A stretch of DNA of 64,000 nt from Oscillatoriales cyanobacterium (GCA_011390955.1 JAABRM010000036.1:1-64000), one strand, 5' to 3'. Numbered from the stretch's first letter, positions 8,643 to 17,666 are shown. Notes: generated by a model from the letters alone, not told the origin. Made by a program: numbers and translations.

Positions 8643-8652
8643 AACGCCTATC

Positions 8653-10152
8653 GTGAAAAATTTTAGCCTCAGCTTGCTGGCCTTTCACCTCTGCCAGACC
8701 CTGAACGAACCGCCCGATCGCGCCGCCGAAAGAGCGGATGCCATCTGGGAAAGCTTCGTCCGGTTAGGCGAAACATTGCCTTTTCCCCAACTGCAATGTC
8801 TCAAACAGCAGCTTATCTGTTACGACCGTAACGGCCAATTTGTCTTTGCCAAAAATTCAGTTAACGAGTGGCTTTCTCCCCAGCAACTCCCCATCGAACT
8901 ATCGCCCATTGCCACCAAAAGCGGCTTTCAGCTTGGGGGCTACTTGCAGCCGTTTATCCTCAACGATACTTATGCCGTTGACCTGACCTTATCCGCCGAC
9001 CCAGACATAAATATAGATATAAACAGCCTCGCCGAGTTTAAACCCCGAGACCTATTGCCCGATAAAATTAACGCTTCCTTGGGTCAGGCGATCTGGCTGT
9101 CCGGCGAAGTCGAAGCAAACGCCGACTGCGAAGCTTTAGCCGAAAAATTTGCTACCGCTTGCCTGGGGGAAACCTCCTTCCAGCTAGAACCAGTGACAGT
9201 GGGGAAACTGCTGGGAATTCCTATATTTGAATACCAAGTCAGAGAAGCCGACGCTCCCGAACCCTTGCCCTTTCATATTGTCGTCTGGCTCAACAATATC
9301 GGCGACCAATTCGACGAGGGCAAAGTCAGCCAAGTTTACAATCGGCTGAGGGATTTGCTCTGGTCTCGCTACAAAGTTTTGGCCGTCGATGCTCTGGCCA
9401 AAGAACAGTATAGAAATGCTAGAAGCCTATACGCCGACCTGGAAAGCAAAGTGCGAGAACTCTATGCTGCCATTAAAGAGGAGACTAACCGCCTAGAGCG
9501 ACTGAATCGCTTGCTAAAAGAAGATTTGCCGCTTCAGCTTTTAAAATATCGCAGTTGCGTCCGAGACCTGCAAGCGCATCGTACCACCATTGAAGCTAAC
9601 CTGCAAAACTATCAAACCTGCCTCTCCCATGTTTTGCAAGAGGGCGACAGCTTGACAACTTGGCAAGAGTTTGGCGATCGCGCGGGCAACCGCATTCTGA
9701 CTCAAGTCAAAACCGACTTGAGCTATCTGGAACCGGGACAAGCCTTTTTTGCCGATGCCATTAATACTGTTCGCGCCGTCGCTGCGATCGCACAAGTAGA
9801 GAGCGATCGCCAATTACAAAAAACTTTAGAATACCAACGAGGAGAAAAAGAAAAAAGCGATCGCTCCATCGAGCGCACCATCCAAATTCTCGGCGCGGGC
9901 TTGGGCGCTGGCGGGATCGTCGCTTCGGGAATTTCCGGCCATATCCAAACTCCTATTTCTATTAGACCTACAGGAAAATTGCAAGATATCCATCCTGCGG
10001 TTCATACTCTAATTTGGAGCGTTATAGCTGCTATTGTTGTCGGGACTATTGCTGCGTGGCTAAACGGGGCGATCGCTCTGTGGTGGCAGCAAAGAAAATC
10101 CCCTAATGCTAAGTCCGGCGAACCGCAACCAAAAAATCAACACCTCCCGTAG
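8653..10152 (+). CDS. CHAT-associated coiled-coil protein with two C-terminal TM segments
   Basis: I choose the GTG at 8653 (VKNFSLSLLAFHLCQ), 10 bases after the CHAT stop, giving 499 residues; the upstream ATG at 8569 would add 28 residues of palindrome-derived sequence and is unlikely. Residues 1-240 are a soluble domain I do not recognise. About 255-330 are a long coiled coil (YADLESKVRELYAAIKEE and following). Near residue 395 a charged helix (EYQRGEKEKSDRSIERT) leads to a first hydrophobic segment (ILGAGLGAGGIVAS) and then a second one near residue 450. This layout resembles membrane-anchored partners found beside CHAT and NTPase conflict proteins, possibly a target or pore; that is inference. 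It is co-transcribed with the protease. Confidence 0.6.
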   Translation: MKNFSLSLLAFHLCQTLNEPPDRAAERADAIWESFVRLGETLPFPQLQCLKQQLICYDRNGQFVFAKNSVNEWLSPQQLPIELSPIATKSGFQLGGYLQPFILNDTYAVDLTLSADPDINIDINSLAEFKPRDLLPDKINASLGQAIWLSGEVEANADCEALAEKFATACLGETSFQLEPVTVGKLLGIPIFEYQVREADAPEPLPFHIVVWLNNIGDQFDEGKVSQVYNRLRDLLWSRYKVLAVDALAKEQYRNARSLYADLESKVRELYAAIKEETNRLERLNRLLKEDLPLQLLKYRSCVRDLQAHRTTIEANLQNYQTCLSHVLQEGDSLTTWQEFGDRAGNRILTQVKTDLSYLEPGQAFFADAINTVRAVAAIAQVESDRQLQKTLEYQRGEKEKSDRSIERTIQILGAGLGAGGIVASGISGHIQTPISIRPTGKLQDIHPAVHTLIWSVIAAIVVGTIAAWLNGAIALWWQQRKSPNAKSGEPQPKNQHLP

Positions 10153-10303
10153 GACAGATGTCCGGGTGTCCCGCGATCGCCTGGGCCGTTAGCGATCTCT
10201 GTGCAAACCAAAAACCAACGACTCGATCTCTGTCCCGATAAATTTTGGAAATCATCCCATAAAAATATCTGGAAACAAGCACAAATTGAGTCAGAATAAT
10301 GAA

Positions 10304-10519
10304 ATGAAAGAATATGTGGTGGTTTTTGAATGGGCTGGCAGTAACTATTCAGCGTATGTTCCCGATTTGCCCGGTTGTATTTCGACGGGAAAAACTATTG
10401 AAGAAACCGAACAAAATATTAAAGAAGCGATCGCCCTTTATATTGAAACCCTGCGAGAAGATGGGCAAGAAATTCCCGAACCTTGTTTTTATGCTAAGGC
10501 CATTGCTGTAGCCGCTTAA
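10304..10519 (+). CDS. hicB: HicB-family antitoxin (copy 2, orphan)
   Basis: Encodes the same 71 residues as the gene at 2473, but hicA is missing: only its last few codons survive upstream. The GGAGG ribosome binding site of copy 1 is also lost (TTGAGTCAGAATA precedes the start here), so expression may be low. A TTG six codons upstream is in frame but has no support. It may act as a spare antidote for the complete HicA at 2282, or merely be carried along by the duplication. Confidence 0.7.
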   Translation: MKEYVVVFEWAGSNYSAYVPDLPGCISTGKTIEETEQNIKEAIALYIETLREDGQEIPEPCFYAKAIAVAA

Positions 10520-10559
10520 TCAGGCAGGTAAAAGTCAAAGGGCTTGGTTGCTCCGATCG

Positions 10560-10606
10560 CCCATTTTTAATGTGAATATTGGCACAATCGCCACATTAAA
10601 AATGGG
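10560..10606 (+). other. 15-bp inverted repeat, copy 2
   Basis: Identical to the hairpin at 2729-2775, in the same position between hicB and the hydrolase. Confidence 0.6.
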
Positions 10607-10667
10607 ATAAAATATTGGGCAAGAGGCACAATTAAAAAATCAATGATTATATTGGATAAATAATAAA

Positions 10668-11588
10668 ATGCTAGGATTTTTTCTGCACGGCACGGCGGTG
10701 CGTAACCCTGGTTATAGCGATCGCATCCAAAATTTTATTCTCCAGGAATTCAGCCAACGAGGAGAAATAGAAATCCCCTCGTTTGGGGCGGCTTTTTTCG
10801 GAGATATTCTCGGTGCCGATGAACTCTGGGATTGGGTGTTGCAAGATTTAGAAAATTTTAAATGGGATCATCCCGGAGTGGATCTGGAGACAATCTTCTC
10901 TTATCAAAATTTTAGAGAACAGCTAATCAGCAAAATTTTTGGGGATATTTTTACTTATTTAAATCCCGATTATGGACACGCCGCCCGAAAAACCATTGCG
11001 GTTCAATTATTACAATTTATTAAGGAAAATCCCGGAGACGATGATTTGCATTTAGTGGCACATTCTCTGGGCAGTGTCATTTTATGGGATATTTTATTTT
11101 CTGATAAATTAAGCCCGTCTGACCCGGCTTTTTATATTCGAGATATAATTAAAGGATTAAGTGGGTATCGGCAAGGCAGAAAGGTTTACCTGAGAACTGT
11201 GACCACAATGGGTTCTCCGCTGCTATTTTTTAATCGAATGTTGGGCATCGACCCGGAGAAACTAAAAATCTTTGCCCAGCGATATGTCAAAAATACCCTA
11301 CGGTGGATTAACATTATTAATGCCGGAGATATTTTTGCTTATCCTTTAGAATCTAGCCTAAATTTGCATGAGAGTTATATATTTTTTCAGGATAGGTATC
11401 TTGAAGATCGAGACATGATTAAAAGAAGTCTGGGGGATGTGGCTATGGCGTTGGGGTTGGTGGACGATCATACGATTTATTGGAAAAGTCAGCGAGTTGG
11501 TAATCTAGTCACGGCAAATTTACTAGGAGATATATCTATTTTATCTCAGCATAATACATTGCCCGGATTCGGGAGTATTTGGGAATAA
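10668..11588 (+). CDS. Alpha/beta hydrolase, lipase/esterase-like (copy 2)
   Basis: A 306-residue paralogue of the hydrolase at 2837. Ser133 in AHSLG, Asp221 and His268 (DDHTIYW) are all kept, so it should be active. Residues 1-227 are identical to copy 1; from residue 228 on the two differ (SSLNLHESYIFFQDRYLED here), ending in LPGFGSIWE. The sharp change from identity to divergence suggests gene conversion of the 5' part or a new duplication onto an older paralogue. It closes the island that contains the CHAT genes; the next gene is 90 bases away. Confidence 0.7.
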   Translation: MLGFFLHGTAVRNPGYSDRIQNFILQEFSQRGEIEIPSFGAAFFGDILGADELWDWVLQDLENFKWDHPGVDLETIFSYQNFREQLISKIFGDIFTYLNPDYGHAARKTIAVQLLQFIKENPGDDDLHLVAHSLGSVILWDILFSDKLSPSDPAFYIRDIIKGLSGYRQGRKVYLRTVTTMGSPLLFFNRMLGIDPEKLKIFAQRYVKNTLRWINIINAGDIFAYPLESSLNLHESYIFFQDRYLEDRDMIKRSLGDVAMALGLVDDHTIYWKSQRVGNLVTANLLGDISILSQHNTLPGFGSIWE

Positions 11589-11678
11589 TTTGGGAGGGTA
11601 AAAAAAAATAATTTGATATATTTAATTCTAAATTATGGATAATTTAGATAGGTAAAAATTAGATAAGGAGACCAGTTG

Positions 11679-11987
11679 ATGGTGGTAGGAGTGATTATCA
11701 TTAATGTTGTGATTTCCATAATTTGCCTGTATCTGACGGCAAAATTATGGAATATTGGCAAAAAAGTTGACAAAGCAGCTAATGCAATATTAAGCGCCGA
11801 TCGCGGCACTTATAATGTACTGCACAACGCTCCAGAAGCGATCGCCAAAGGAGAAACAGGCACCAGAAATTTGCGGCAAAAATACCAAAAGCTACAAAAA
11901 CAAGTTCAAACCATGCGCCAACTTCTCGTAGTGGTCAATTTTCTGGGGAAATTTACCCTGAGACGGGGATGGAAAACTCGTCCTTAG
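11679..11987 (+). CDS. Small membrane-anchored protein, function unknown
   Basis: A 102-residue protein from ATG 11679, chosen because AAGGAG lies at 11665-11670. One N-terminal TM segment (VGVIIINVVISIICLYLTA) is followed by a basic helical cytoplasmic part with a coiled-coil stretch (LRQKYQKLQKQVQTMRQ). It resembles conserved cyanobacterial hypothetical proteins that lie near YtxH and DUF948 genes, as here. No enzymatic motif is visible. Confidence 0.6.
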   Translation: MVVGVIIINVVISIICLYLTAKLWNIGKKVDKAANAILSADRGTYNVLHNAPEAIAKGETGTRNLRQKYQKLQKQVQTMRQLLVVVNFLGKFTLRRGWKTRP

Positions 11988-12125
11988 TGACAGGGGCAGC
12001 AAAATAGAATAGATCGGCCATGATTAATTTAAATCCGGCTGGGTAAAATTAGGTTTCAGGGCAATTATGACTAAGCCTGGGTCAAAATCCGCATAAAATA
12101 AGTAAAAAGTTAATTGCTATAGAAA

Positions 12126-12476
12126 ATGCCTAAGAATCGTTCTGGATCTTTTATTATGGGTATGGTGGTAGGAACTGCGATCGGTGCGATCGCGGGGATC
12201 TTAGTGGCACCGCGCAGTGGTCGTCAAAGCCGACAGCGGCTGAAAAAATCTGTTGAGGCTTTACCAGAGTTGGCAGACGACTTAGCCAAAACTGTCCAAA
12301 GTCAAGCCGATCGCCTCTCAGAATCAACTCTGCGTAATTGGGATGAAACTTTGCAAAGACTTAGAGAAGCGATCGCCGCTGGACTTGAAGCCAGCAAACA
12401 AGAACGCGAAACCCTCAAGCAATTGGACAATGGTTTTTCGGCGAAATCAGCGGCCAAAAATTCATCCCCTGATTGA
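12126..12476 (+). CDS. YtxH-like (gas-vesicle/stress) small membrane protein
   Basis: A 116-residue protein with an N-terminal glycine-rich hydrophobic helix (GMVVGTAIGAIAGILVAP) followed by RSGRQSRQRL, the pattern of YtxH-domain proteins, then a long amphipathic helical region. YtxH proteins are linked with general stress but their molecular role is unknown. The DUF948-like gene follows 129 bases later, a pairing seen in other bacteria, so a shared envelope role is plausible. Confidence 0.7.
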   Translation: MPKNRSGSFIMGMVVGTAIGAIAGILVAPRSGRQSRQRLKKSVEALPELADDLAKTVQSQADRLSESTLRNWDETLQRLREAIAAGLEASKQERETLKQLDNGFSAKSAAKNSSPD

Positions 12477-12605
12477 ACCGAAATCATTACCCTAGATCCA
12501 TAGATCCTTAGATCCCTAAATCCCAAAGGAGCGATCGCTGATTTATCCTGGTCTTGTTATCTCTAGTATGGCCACCCCTAATAAGTAATAAGCAAAAAAA
12601 CTGCT

Positions 12606-13202
12606 GTGATTGATCCTCTTTTTTGGCTTGGACTATCCTTTTTGCTGGTTTGTGTCAGTATCATTCTGTTGTTATTGGCTGCCTTGCCCGCTTTGCAGTC
12701 TGTCGGGCGGGCTGCTCGTAGCGTGGAAAAATTAGCGGACACCTTAACCAGAGAACTTCCCCCCACCTTACAAGCCATTCGTCTCACCGGCATGGAAATT
12801 AGTGACCTCACTGACGATCTCAACGAAGGAGTTCAAAGCGCTGGCAAAGTTGTCAAACAAGTAGATGAGAGTATCAGCAGTGCCAAGAAACAAGCAAAAC
12901 GAGCACAAGTGAGTACCCAAAGCCTGATCGTTGGGGTCAAAGCTGCTTGGAAAACTTTTCGGCGTAAACCAAACAGTCCATCAGGGGGATCTCGTAGCCT
13001 CGAACGACTACCGCCTTCAAAACGCAGACCTTTGGACTTACGGAAAAAAACATCCAATCAGTCCAACACCTCTAGCAGTAATCAAGCGCCAATGGATCCT
13101 TATGTAGATTCATTTGAGGACTCCAGCGATTCATATCCGTCACCAGAAAAAAATAGTCGATCTATCAATAACGACCGTATTCAAACAGATATCGAACCCT
13201 AA
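12606..13202 (+). CDS. DUF948-like membrane protein
   Basis: A 198-residue protein starting at GTG 12606. The N-terminal TM segment (LGLSFLLVCVSIILLLLAA) is followed by a helical region typical of DUF948 (VEKLADTLTRELPPTLQAI, then DDLNEGVQSAGKVVKQVDES). The last 75 residues are basic, Ser/Pro rich and probably disordered. The predicted topology is one membrane anchor with a coiled-coil domain. The function is unknown. Confidence 0.65.
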   Translation: MIDPLFWLGLSFLLVCVSIILLLLAALPALQSVGRAARSVEKLADTLTRELPPTLQAIRLTGMEISDLTDDLNEGVQSAGKVVKQVDESISSAKKQAKRAQVSTQSLIVGVKAAWKTFRRKPNSPSGGSRSLERLPPSKRRPLDLRKKTSNQSNTSSSNQAPMDPYVDSFEDSSDSYPSPEKNSRSINNDRIQTDIEP

Positions 13203-13351
13203 TTTTTGTACAGTACACAAACAAATATAGTAGACAATTCTGGCAAAATTCGTTCAAAGCCGATGGCGGTTTTTTAGAATTTTGCACTCTTGTTTAATAA
13301 ATGCTGAAATAAATCCTGAATTTTGTCGTTGATAATTGAGATATTTGAGTT

Positions 13352-15256
13352 ATGTCAGGAATAAAAAAAACACCCGGTTATATCAATGCATGGACTCTTT
13401 GGTTTGAACGATTGATGGGACTATTAGTTCTGGCAAATTTACTTTTTGTAGGATTTGATTGGAGCTATGTTAAGCTGCGACCCTTTTATCTCCGAAGCCA
13501 TTTATGGCTGGAAGACAATTTTCGTCAGAAAAAATCTGAAGAGTTTCTCAACACAGTAGAAGAACTAAAAACTGTATTAGCCCAGGATGGCTTTAAATCT
13601 GCCGATGCCAATACTTTACTTCAGGAATTACGCCAACAAAGTCAAGACTTATTTCAAGAAAGTCCGTTGCAGCTTTTTGTGACTCAGGCTTCTTGGCAAG
13701 AGGTGAAAAAAATGCTAATCTCTCATGTGCAAACAGAGAATATTAATCAGGCAATAGAAACTTTTTGGAGTCAAGAATATTTAGCCGCAAAAGGTTGGGA
13801 ACAAGAGTTGGCATTGTTCGATCGGGAAATGAGTTATTTAATCGAGTTTTATGAACCCAAACTGTTTTACGATCCCATCAAAGGCATCGAACCAAATCGC
13901 AGTACCCAAGAGTACCTGAAAAAAGTTGATTCCCTCAAGACAGTGCTTAAACTTGAGGGAATCAATGGCTCAGAAGTTGAACCGTTGCTGGCAGAACTGC
14001 GGCTTCTTAGCATGGAGATGATTGATACCGATCCATTTGCCAGAGTGAATAAAAGTGGGACTTTAGAAGAAATTAAATATAGAATGCGGGAGTATATTTA
14101 TGCGAGAGATCCTAATAATCTGCCAAAATTTGTCAATATTCAATGGGTGAATTCTGCCATCATTGGGGTTTTAGACTGGTTTTCCCCGGAAGTTTTGTGG
14201 GCTAATTATTCGGCAAAAGGGTCATTTAGAACATTTTGGTCAAAAGAAAACCTGATGGCGCATGGATGGGAAAAAGAGTTAGATTTTTTCGATCGCGAAA
14301 TTCGCTTTTTAATGGAAAGCAACTACTTTCGGCATTTAGGGGCAAATAGTGATTGGCTGGACAGGTTCTGGCTGCTCGATCTGCCTTGGATGACCATATT
14401 TTTAGTGGAATTTATCGGTCGAATTTGGCTATTAAGTCATCAGAAAAAAATGTCATGGGGTAGCGCGATCGCCCAACGTTGGTACGATCTGACTTTATGG
14501 TTGCCCGTCTCAGTAGTTGTACCGGGTTTTCGGTGGTTACGAGTGATCCCGGTGATTATTCGTCTGGATCAAACTAAATTTCCGGATCTGGAACCGATTA
14601 GAAATCGCTTGAGCATGAATTTTATTGCCAGTTTTGCTGAAGAACTGACCCAGGTGGTGGTGATCCGAGGGATTAACCAGATGCAGGAAGCGGTGGGAAA
14701 TGGTAAGTTTACCCGATCGCTCTTGGAACCGAAAAGCAAAACCCAAAAAACTTATATCGATATTAATGACACCGATGAAATTCCGGAGATTGTCAACCGT
14801 TTGCTACAAGTGACCCTTTGCCAAGTTCTCCCCACCATTCAACCAGAACTCGAAGCGGTGGTTCGCTATCAAATTGAAAAGGCCATGAAAAATTCTGCGG
14901 TGTACCAGCGAATTCATCGGGTGCCCGGATTAGGTCGCTTACCTGACCAAATCGCCGAAGGTGTGATCGCTCAAGTGACGAAACTGATGACGGAAAAACC
15001 TCAAGACGCTTATATCTCAAGTAAAAATAGCACTCCAGATCCCATCGCCACTGAACTCTCAGAACGGTTGGTGAAAAAATTTACCGTCACCCTCCGCAAG
15101 GAATTACAGCGAGATAATACCCTCGACGAAATTGAATCGTTACTCAGTGACTTGCTCGAAGAAGTTAAACTCAATTACGTCAAGAACCTGAGTGAGGATG
15201 AAATCCAAGAACTTTTGCCCATCGTCAAACAGCCCCCGCAGCTAACTGGGAGTTAG
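13352..15256 (+). CDS. Large membrane protein with internal duplication, function unknown
   Basis: A 634-residue protein. One TM is near residues 20-40 (LMGLLVLANLLFVGFDW), and further hydrophobic stretches lie near 345-365 and 375-400. Between them is a duplicated extracytoplasmic-looking module: TFWSQEYLAAKGWEQELALF in the first copy matches TFWSKENLMAHGWEKELDFF in the second, each preceded by an LKTVL...LLxELR helix pair. The C-terminal 200 residues are helical and charged. Conserved in cyanobacteria by my recollection, but I know no assigned function. No operon partner: 577 bases separate it from rimP. Confidence 0.6.
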   Translation: MSGIKKTPGYINAWTLWFERLMGLLVLANLLFVGFDWSYVKLRPFYLRSHLWLEDNFRQKKSEEFLNTVEELKTVLAQDGFKSADANTLLQELRQQSQDLFQESPLQLFVTQASWQEVKKMLISHVQTENINQAIETFWSQEYLAAKGWEQELALFDREMSYLIEFYEPKLFYDPIKGIEPNRSTQEYLKKVDSLKTVLKLEGINGSEVEPLLAELRLLSMEMIDTDPFARVNKSGTLEEIKYRMREYIYARDPNNLPKFVNIQWVNSAIIGVLDWFSPEVLWANYSAKGSFRTFWSKENLMAHGWEKELDFFDREIRFLMESNYFRHLGANSDWLDRFWLLDLPWMTIFLVEFIGRIWLLSHQKKMSWGSAIAQRWYDLTLWLPVSVVVPGFRWLRVIPVIIRLDQTKFPDLEPIRNRLSMNFIASFAEELTQVVVIRGINQMQEAVGNGKFTRSLLEPKSKTQKTYIDINDTDEIPEIVNRLLQVTLCQVLPTIQPELEAVVRYQIEKAMKNSAVYQRIHRVPGLGRLPDQIAEGVIAQVTKLMTEKPQDAYISSKNSTPDPIATELSERLVKKFTVTLRKELQRDNTLDEIESLLSDLLEEVKLNYVKNLSEDEIQELLPIVKQPPQLTGS

Positions 15257-15833
15257 TTTGTCCGCAAATCCATACTCCCGCGATCGCCTGTTCCAGCAAA
15301 AAAATTGATGGGATCGGTCTATGGTATGCTAGACTACCAAATGGAAGTTCTTAGATTGCTGAAGAGCGTTCGGAGAAATATTTTCCGATCCCAAAAGCGC
15401 TCCTTACACATGGCTTCGATGCTTCAAATCAAGCACTGATGAAAGCAACCGATGTTTAATGCTAAACTAAAGTTGCCTGAAACACCAATCCTCAGCAGGA
15501 AAATCTTTTCTTCCAGTCACTTTTCTCGGATCAAAGTCAGTGTGATGCTGAGTATCAGCCAAAACCGGGCTGTTGAATTCGAGGCATATCTGGTGAGTGC
15601 ATCGGTGCATTACTGCTGAAAACACAAAGCGGCTTTTGTCATCGACAACTCTAGAGCCGTCACTTGATTCGTGTTCAGCGATCTGAGAAGTTTTCCTTGT
15701 CGTCAAGGAGAACGCTCGGAGGTGACAAGGGTTTGAACCTGCCCCATTTCTCGTTTAGAGAGCCGCAGGCGAAAAACCTGAATACTTGCACCGAAAGTGG
15801 GTGACAACCCGCTTTTTTTATTGGAGTTTTATT
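15257..15833 (+). promoter_or_regulatory. Long structured leader region of the rimP-nusA operon
   Basis: This 577-bp gap has no convincing gene. It contains several potential hairpins: GAGCG with CGCTC around 15364-15402, and CCTTGTC with GACAAGG at 15695-15730. It ends in an attenuator-like terminator. No tRNA could be recognised. A regulated 5' leader for the rimP operon is the best reading, since NusA is known to control its own operon in other bacteria. Confidence 0.5.
15795..15819 (+). terminator. Attenuator-like terminator just before rimP
   Basis: AAGTGGGT (15795-15802), loop GACA and ACCCGCTT (15807-15814) form an 8-bp stem with one G-T pair, followed by a T-run to 15819. It ends 14 bases before the rimP ATG, so it must be read through for expression, fitting an attenuator role. 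Confidence 0.7.
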
Positions 15834-16286
15834 ATGACTCATCCATTGATCCCACAAATTATCGATTTAGCCAAACCAGTGGCAGAAAACCTGGGACTAC
15901 AGGTTGTTGGAGCGGTATTTCAAACGAATCATCGCCCCCCGGTTCTCCGCGTAGACATCTGTAACCCCGATAATGACACCAGTTTAGAAGACTGTGAAAA
16001 AATGAGTCGAGCATTAGAAATGACTCTAGATGCCACCGACCTGATCCCCGATGCTTATGTCCTGGAAATCTCCAGTCCCGGTCTTTCCGGTCAACTGACT
16101 ACAGACCGAGATTTTATCTCTTTCAAGGGTTTTGAGGTTCGCGTTGAGACCGCTGAACCCTACAAAGGGCAGAAAGAATGGCAAGGGAACCTAGTCAACC
16201 GAGATGAAACTAACGTTTATTTAAATCAAAAAGGTCGGGTGATTTCCCTGCCGCGATCGCTTGTCACCTTAGTAGAACTCGTATAA
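15834..16286 (+). CDS. rimP: Ribosome maturation factor RimP
   Basis: A 150-residue protein. RimP binds the free 30S subunit and helps its assembly. Seen: [41 protein letters not shown] and the family motif [12 protein letters not shown], followed by the Sm-like C-terminal domain ([16 protein letters not shown] through [13 protein letters not shown]). The ATG at 15834 has TTGGAG upstream; an in-frame TTG further up lies in the attenuator and is rejected. It is the first gene of the rimP-nusA-ylxR-infB cluster. Confidence 0.93.
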   Translation: MTHPLIPQIIDLAKPVAENLGLQVVGAVFQTNHRPPVLRVDICNPDNDTSLEDCEKMSRALEMTLDATDLIPDAYVLEISSPGLSGQLTTDRDFISFKGFEVRVETAEPYKGQKEWQGNLVNRDETNVYLNQKGRVISLPRSLVTLVELV

Positions 16287-16427
16287 GGAACCTAAAACCG
16301 TGGATTCACAACCCCCTAGAAGTCGAAATATTTTTCTGGAGGGCAAAAAACTTGAGGTTTGCTTGAGTGATGCTGAGTTCCATTGGTTCTATTCCATGAA
16401 AAACTTAAAAAATTGCAGGAAAAACTT

Positions 16428-17666
16428 ATGACAATGATCAATTTACCCGGACTCCGGGATATGATCGAAAAAATTAGCCAAGAACGAAATTTGCCCAAAA
16501 CCTCTGTACAAGCTGCCTTAAGAGAAGCCCTGATTAAAGGATACGAACGCTACAGACGCACCCAAAATATGGAGGGTGACAATTTTGATGAAGATTTTTT
16601 TGATAATTTTGAAGTCGAACTCGATACAGAAGAAGAAGGGTTCCGGATTTTAGCCACCAAGACCATTGTAGAAACTGTAGAAAGTACCGATCATCAAATT
16701 TCCCTCAAAGAAGTGCAGGAAGTCGCCCCGGAAGCTCAGATGGGAGATACCGTGGTTTTGGATGTGACTCCTTCTCAGCGAGAGTTTGGTCGCATGGCAG
16801 CCATTCAGACGAAACAGGTTCTCTCCCAAAAGTTACGGGATCAGCAGCGCCAAATGGTCCAAGAAGAGTTTCAAGAACTCGACGGTACGGTGTTACAAGC
16901 CAAAGTGCTTAGGTTTGAACGCCAATCCGCTGTCTTGGCGGTGAATAGTGGTTTGGGTAAACCGGATGTGGAAGCTGAACTGCCTAAGCGGGAACAGCTA
17001 CCCAACGATAATTATCGGGCGGGATCCACGATTAAGGTCTATTTGAAGAAAGTTCGGGAAGGCCCGCATCGTGGCCCGCAATTGTTGGTGTCTCGTGCAG
17101 ATGCCGGTTTAGTGGTTTATTTGTTTGCCAACGAAGTGCCAGAAATTGAGGATGAGGTGGTACGCATTGTGGCGGTCGCCCGCGAAGCTAATCCCCCTTC
17201 CCGATATGTTGGGCCGCGCACCAAAATTGCGGTAGATACTTTAGAGCGGGATGTGGATCCCGTAGGAGCCTGTATTGGCGCTAGGGGATCGCGGATTCAA
17301 GTGGTGGTGAATGAATTGCGGGGCGAAAAAATTGATGTGATCCGCTGGTCACCGGATCCGGCCACTTATATTGCCAATGCTCTGAGTCCCGCAAAAGTCG
17401 ATCGGGTGCTTTTGGTGGATCCTGATTCCCGGCAAGCCCATGTGCTGGTGCCAGACGATCAACTCAGCTTGGCAATTGGCAAAGAAGGACAAAATGTCCG
17501 GCTGGCTGCCCGATTGACGGGTTGGAAAATTGATATCAAAGATACGGCTAAATATGAGGAGGTCACGGACGATTCCGAAGCTGATGAAGATGATGAAGAG
17601 GAAGAACTGCTTGATGAAGAATTTATCGAGGAGGAATTATTAGAGGTAAGAACGGAAAAATCTTAG
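16428..17666 (+). CDS. nusA: Transcription termination/antitermination factor NusA
   Basis: A 412-residue protein that binds RNA polymerase and modulates pausing, termination and antitermination. Order of domains: N-terminal RNAP-binding domain (1-125), S1 domain (around 140-205, GTVLQAKVLRFERQSAVLAV), KH1 with GACIGARGSRIQVVVNELRG and KH2 with LAIGKEGQNVRLAARLTGW. An acidic tail rich in Glu and Asp ends the protein in place of the C-terminal repeats of E. coli NusA, as in other cyanobacteria. The ATG at 16428 with AGGA at 16417-16420 is preferred to the upstream ATG at 16383, which would add 15 residues before the conserved start. Confidence 0.95.
   Translation: MTMINLPGLRDMIEKISQERNLPKTSVQAALREALIKGYERYRRTQNMEGDNFDEDFFDNFEVELDTEEEGFRILATKTIVETVESTDHQISLKEVQEVAPEAQMGDTVVLDVTPSQREFGRMAAIQTKQVLSQKLRDQQRQMVQEEFQELDGTVLQAKVLRFERQSAVLAVNSGLGKPDVEAELPKREQLPNDNYRAGSTIKVYLKKVREGPHRGPQLLVSRADAGLVVYLFANEVPEIEDEVVRIVAVAREANPPSRYVGPRTKIAVDTLERDVDPVGACIGARGSRIQVVVNELRGEKIDVIRWSPDPATYIANALSPAKVDRVLLVDPDSRQAHVLVPDDQLSLAIGKEGQNVRLAARLTGWKIDIKDTAKYEEVTDDSEADEDDEEEELLDEEFIEEELLEVRTEKS

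Larger units (their letters stand above)
10304..11349 (+). repeat. Long direct repeat, copy 2
   Basis: Second copy of the 1046-bp unit at 2473-3518. The upstream boundary lies in the last codons of a lost hicA (TATCTGGAAACAAGCA at 10266-10281) and the downstream boundary is within the hydrolase gene. The two copies bracket the HNH and CHAT genes. Confidence 0.9.

Noticed and set aside
8569-8652. Upstream ATG start for the CHAT partner
   Set aside because: It would add 28 residues encoded by the mobile palindrome in a second frame; GTG 8653 begins a normal sequence.
15467-15706. 79-codon minus-strand frame in the rimP leader
   Set aside because: No motif, no ribosome binding site, and it lies in a structured leader region.
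15720-15745. Possible tRNA T-arm (GGTTCAAACCC on the minus strand)
   Set aside because: The flanking bases do not form the 5-bp T-stem or an acceptor stem.
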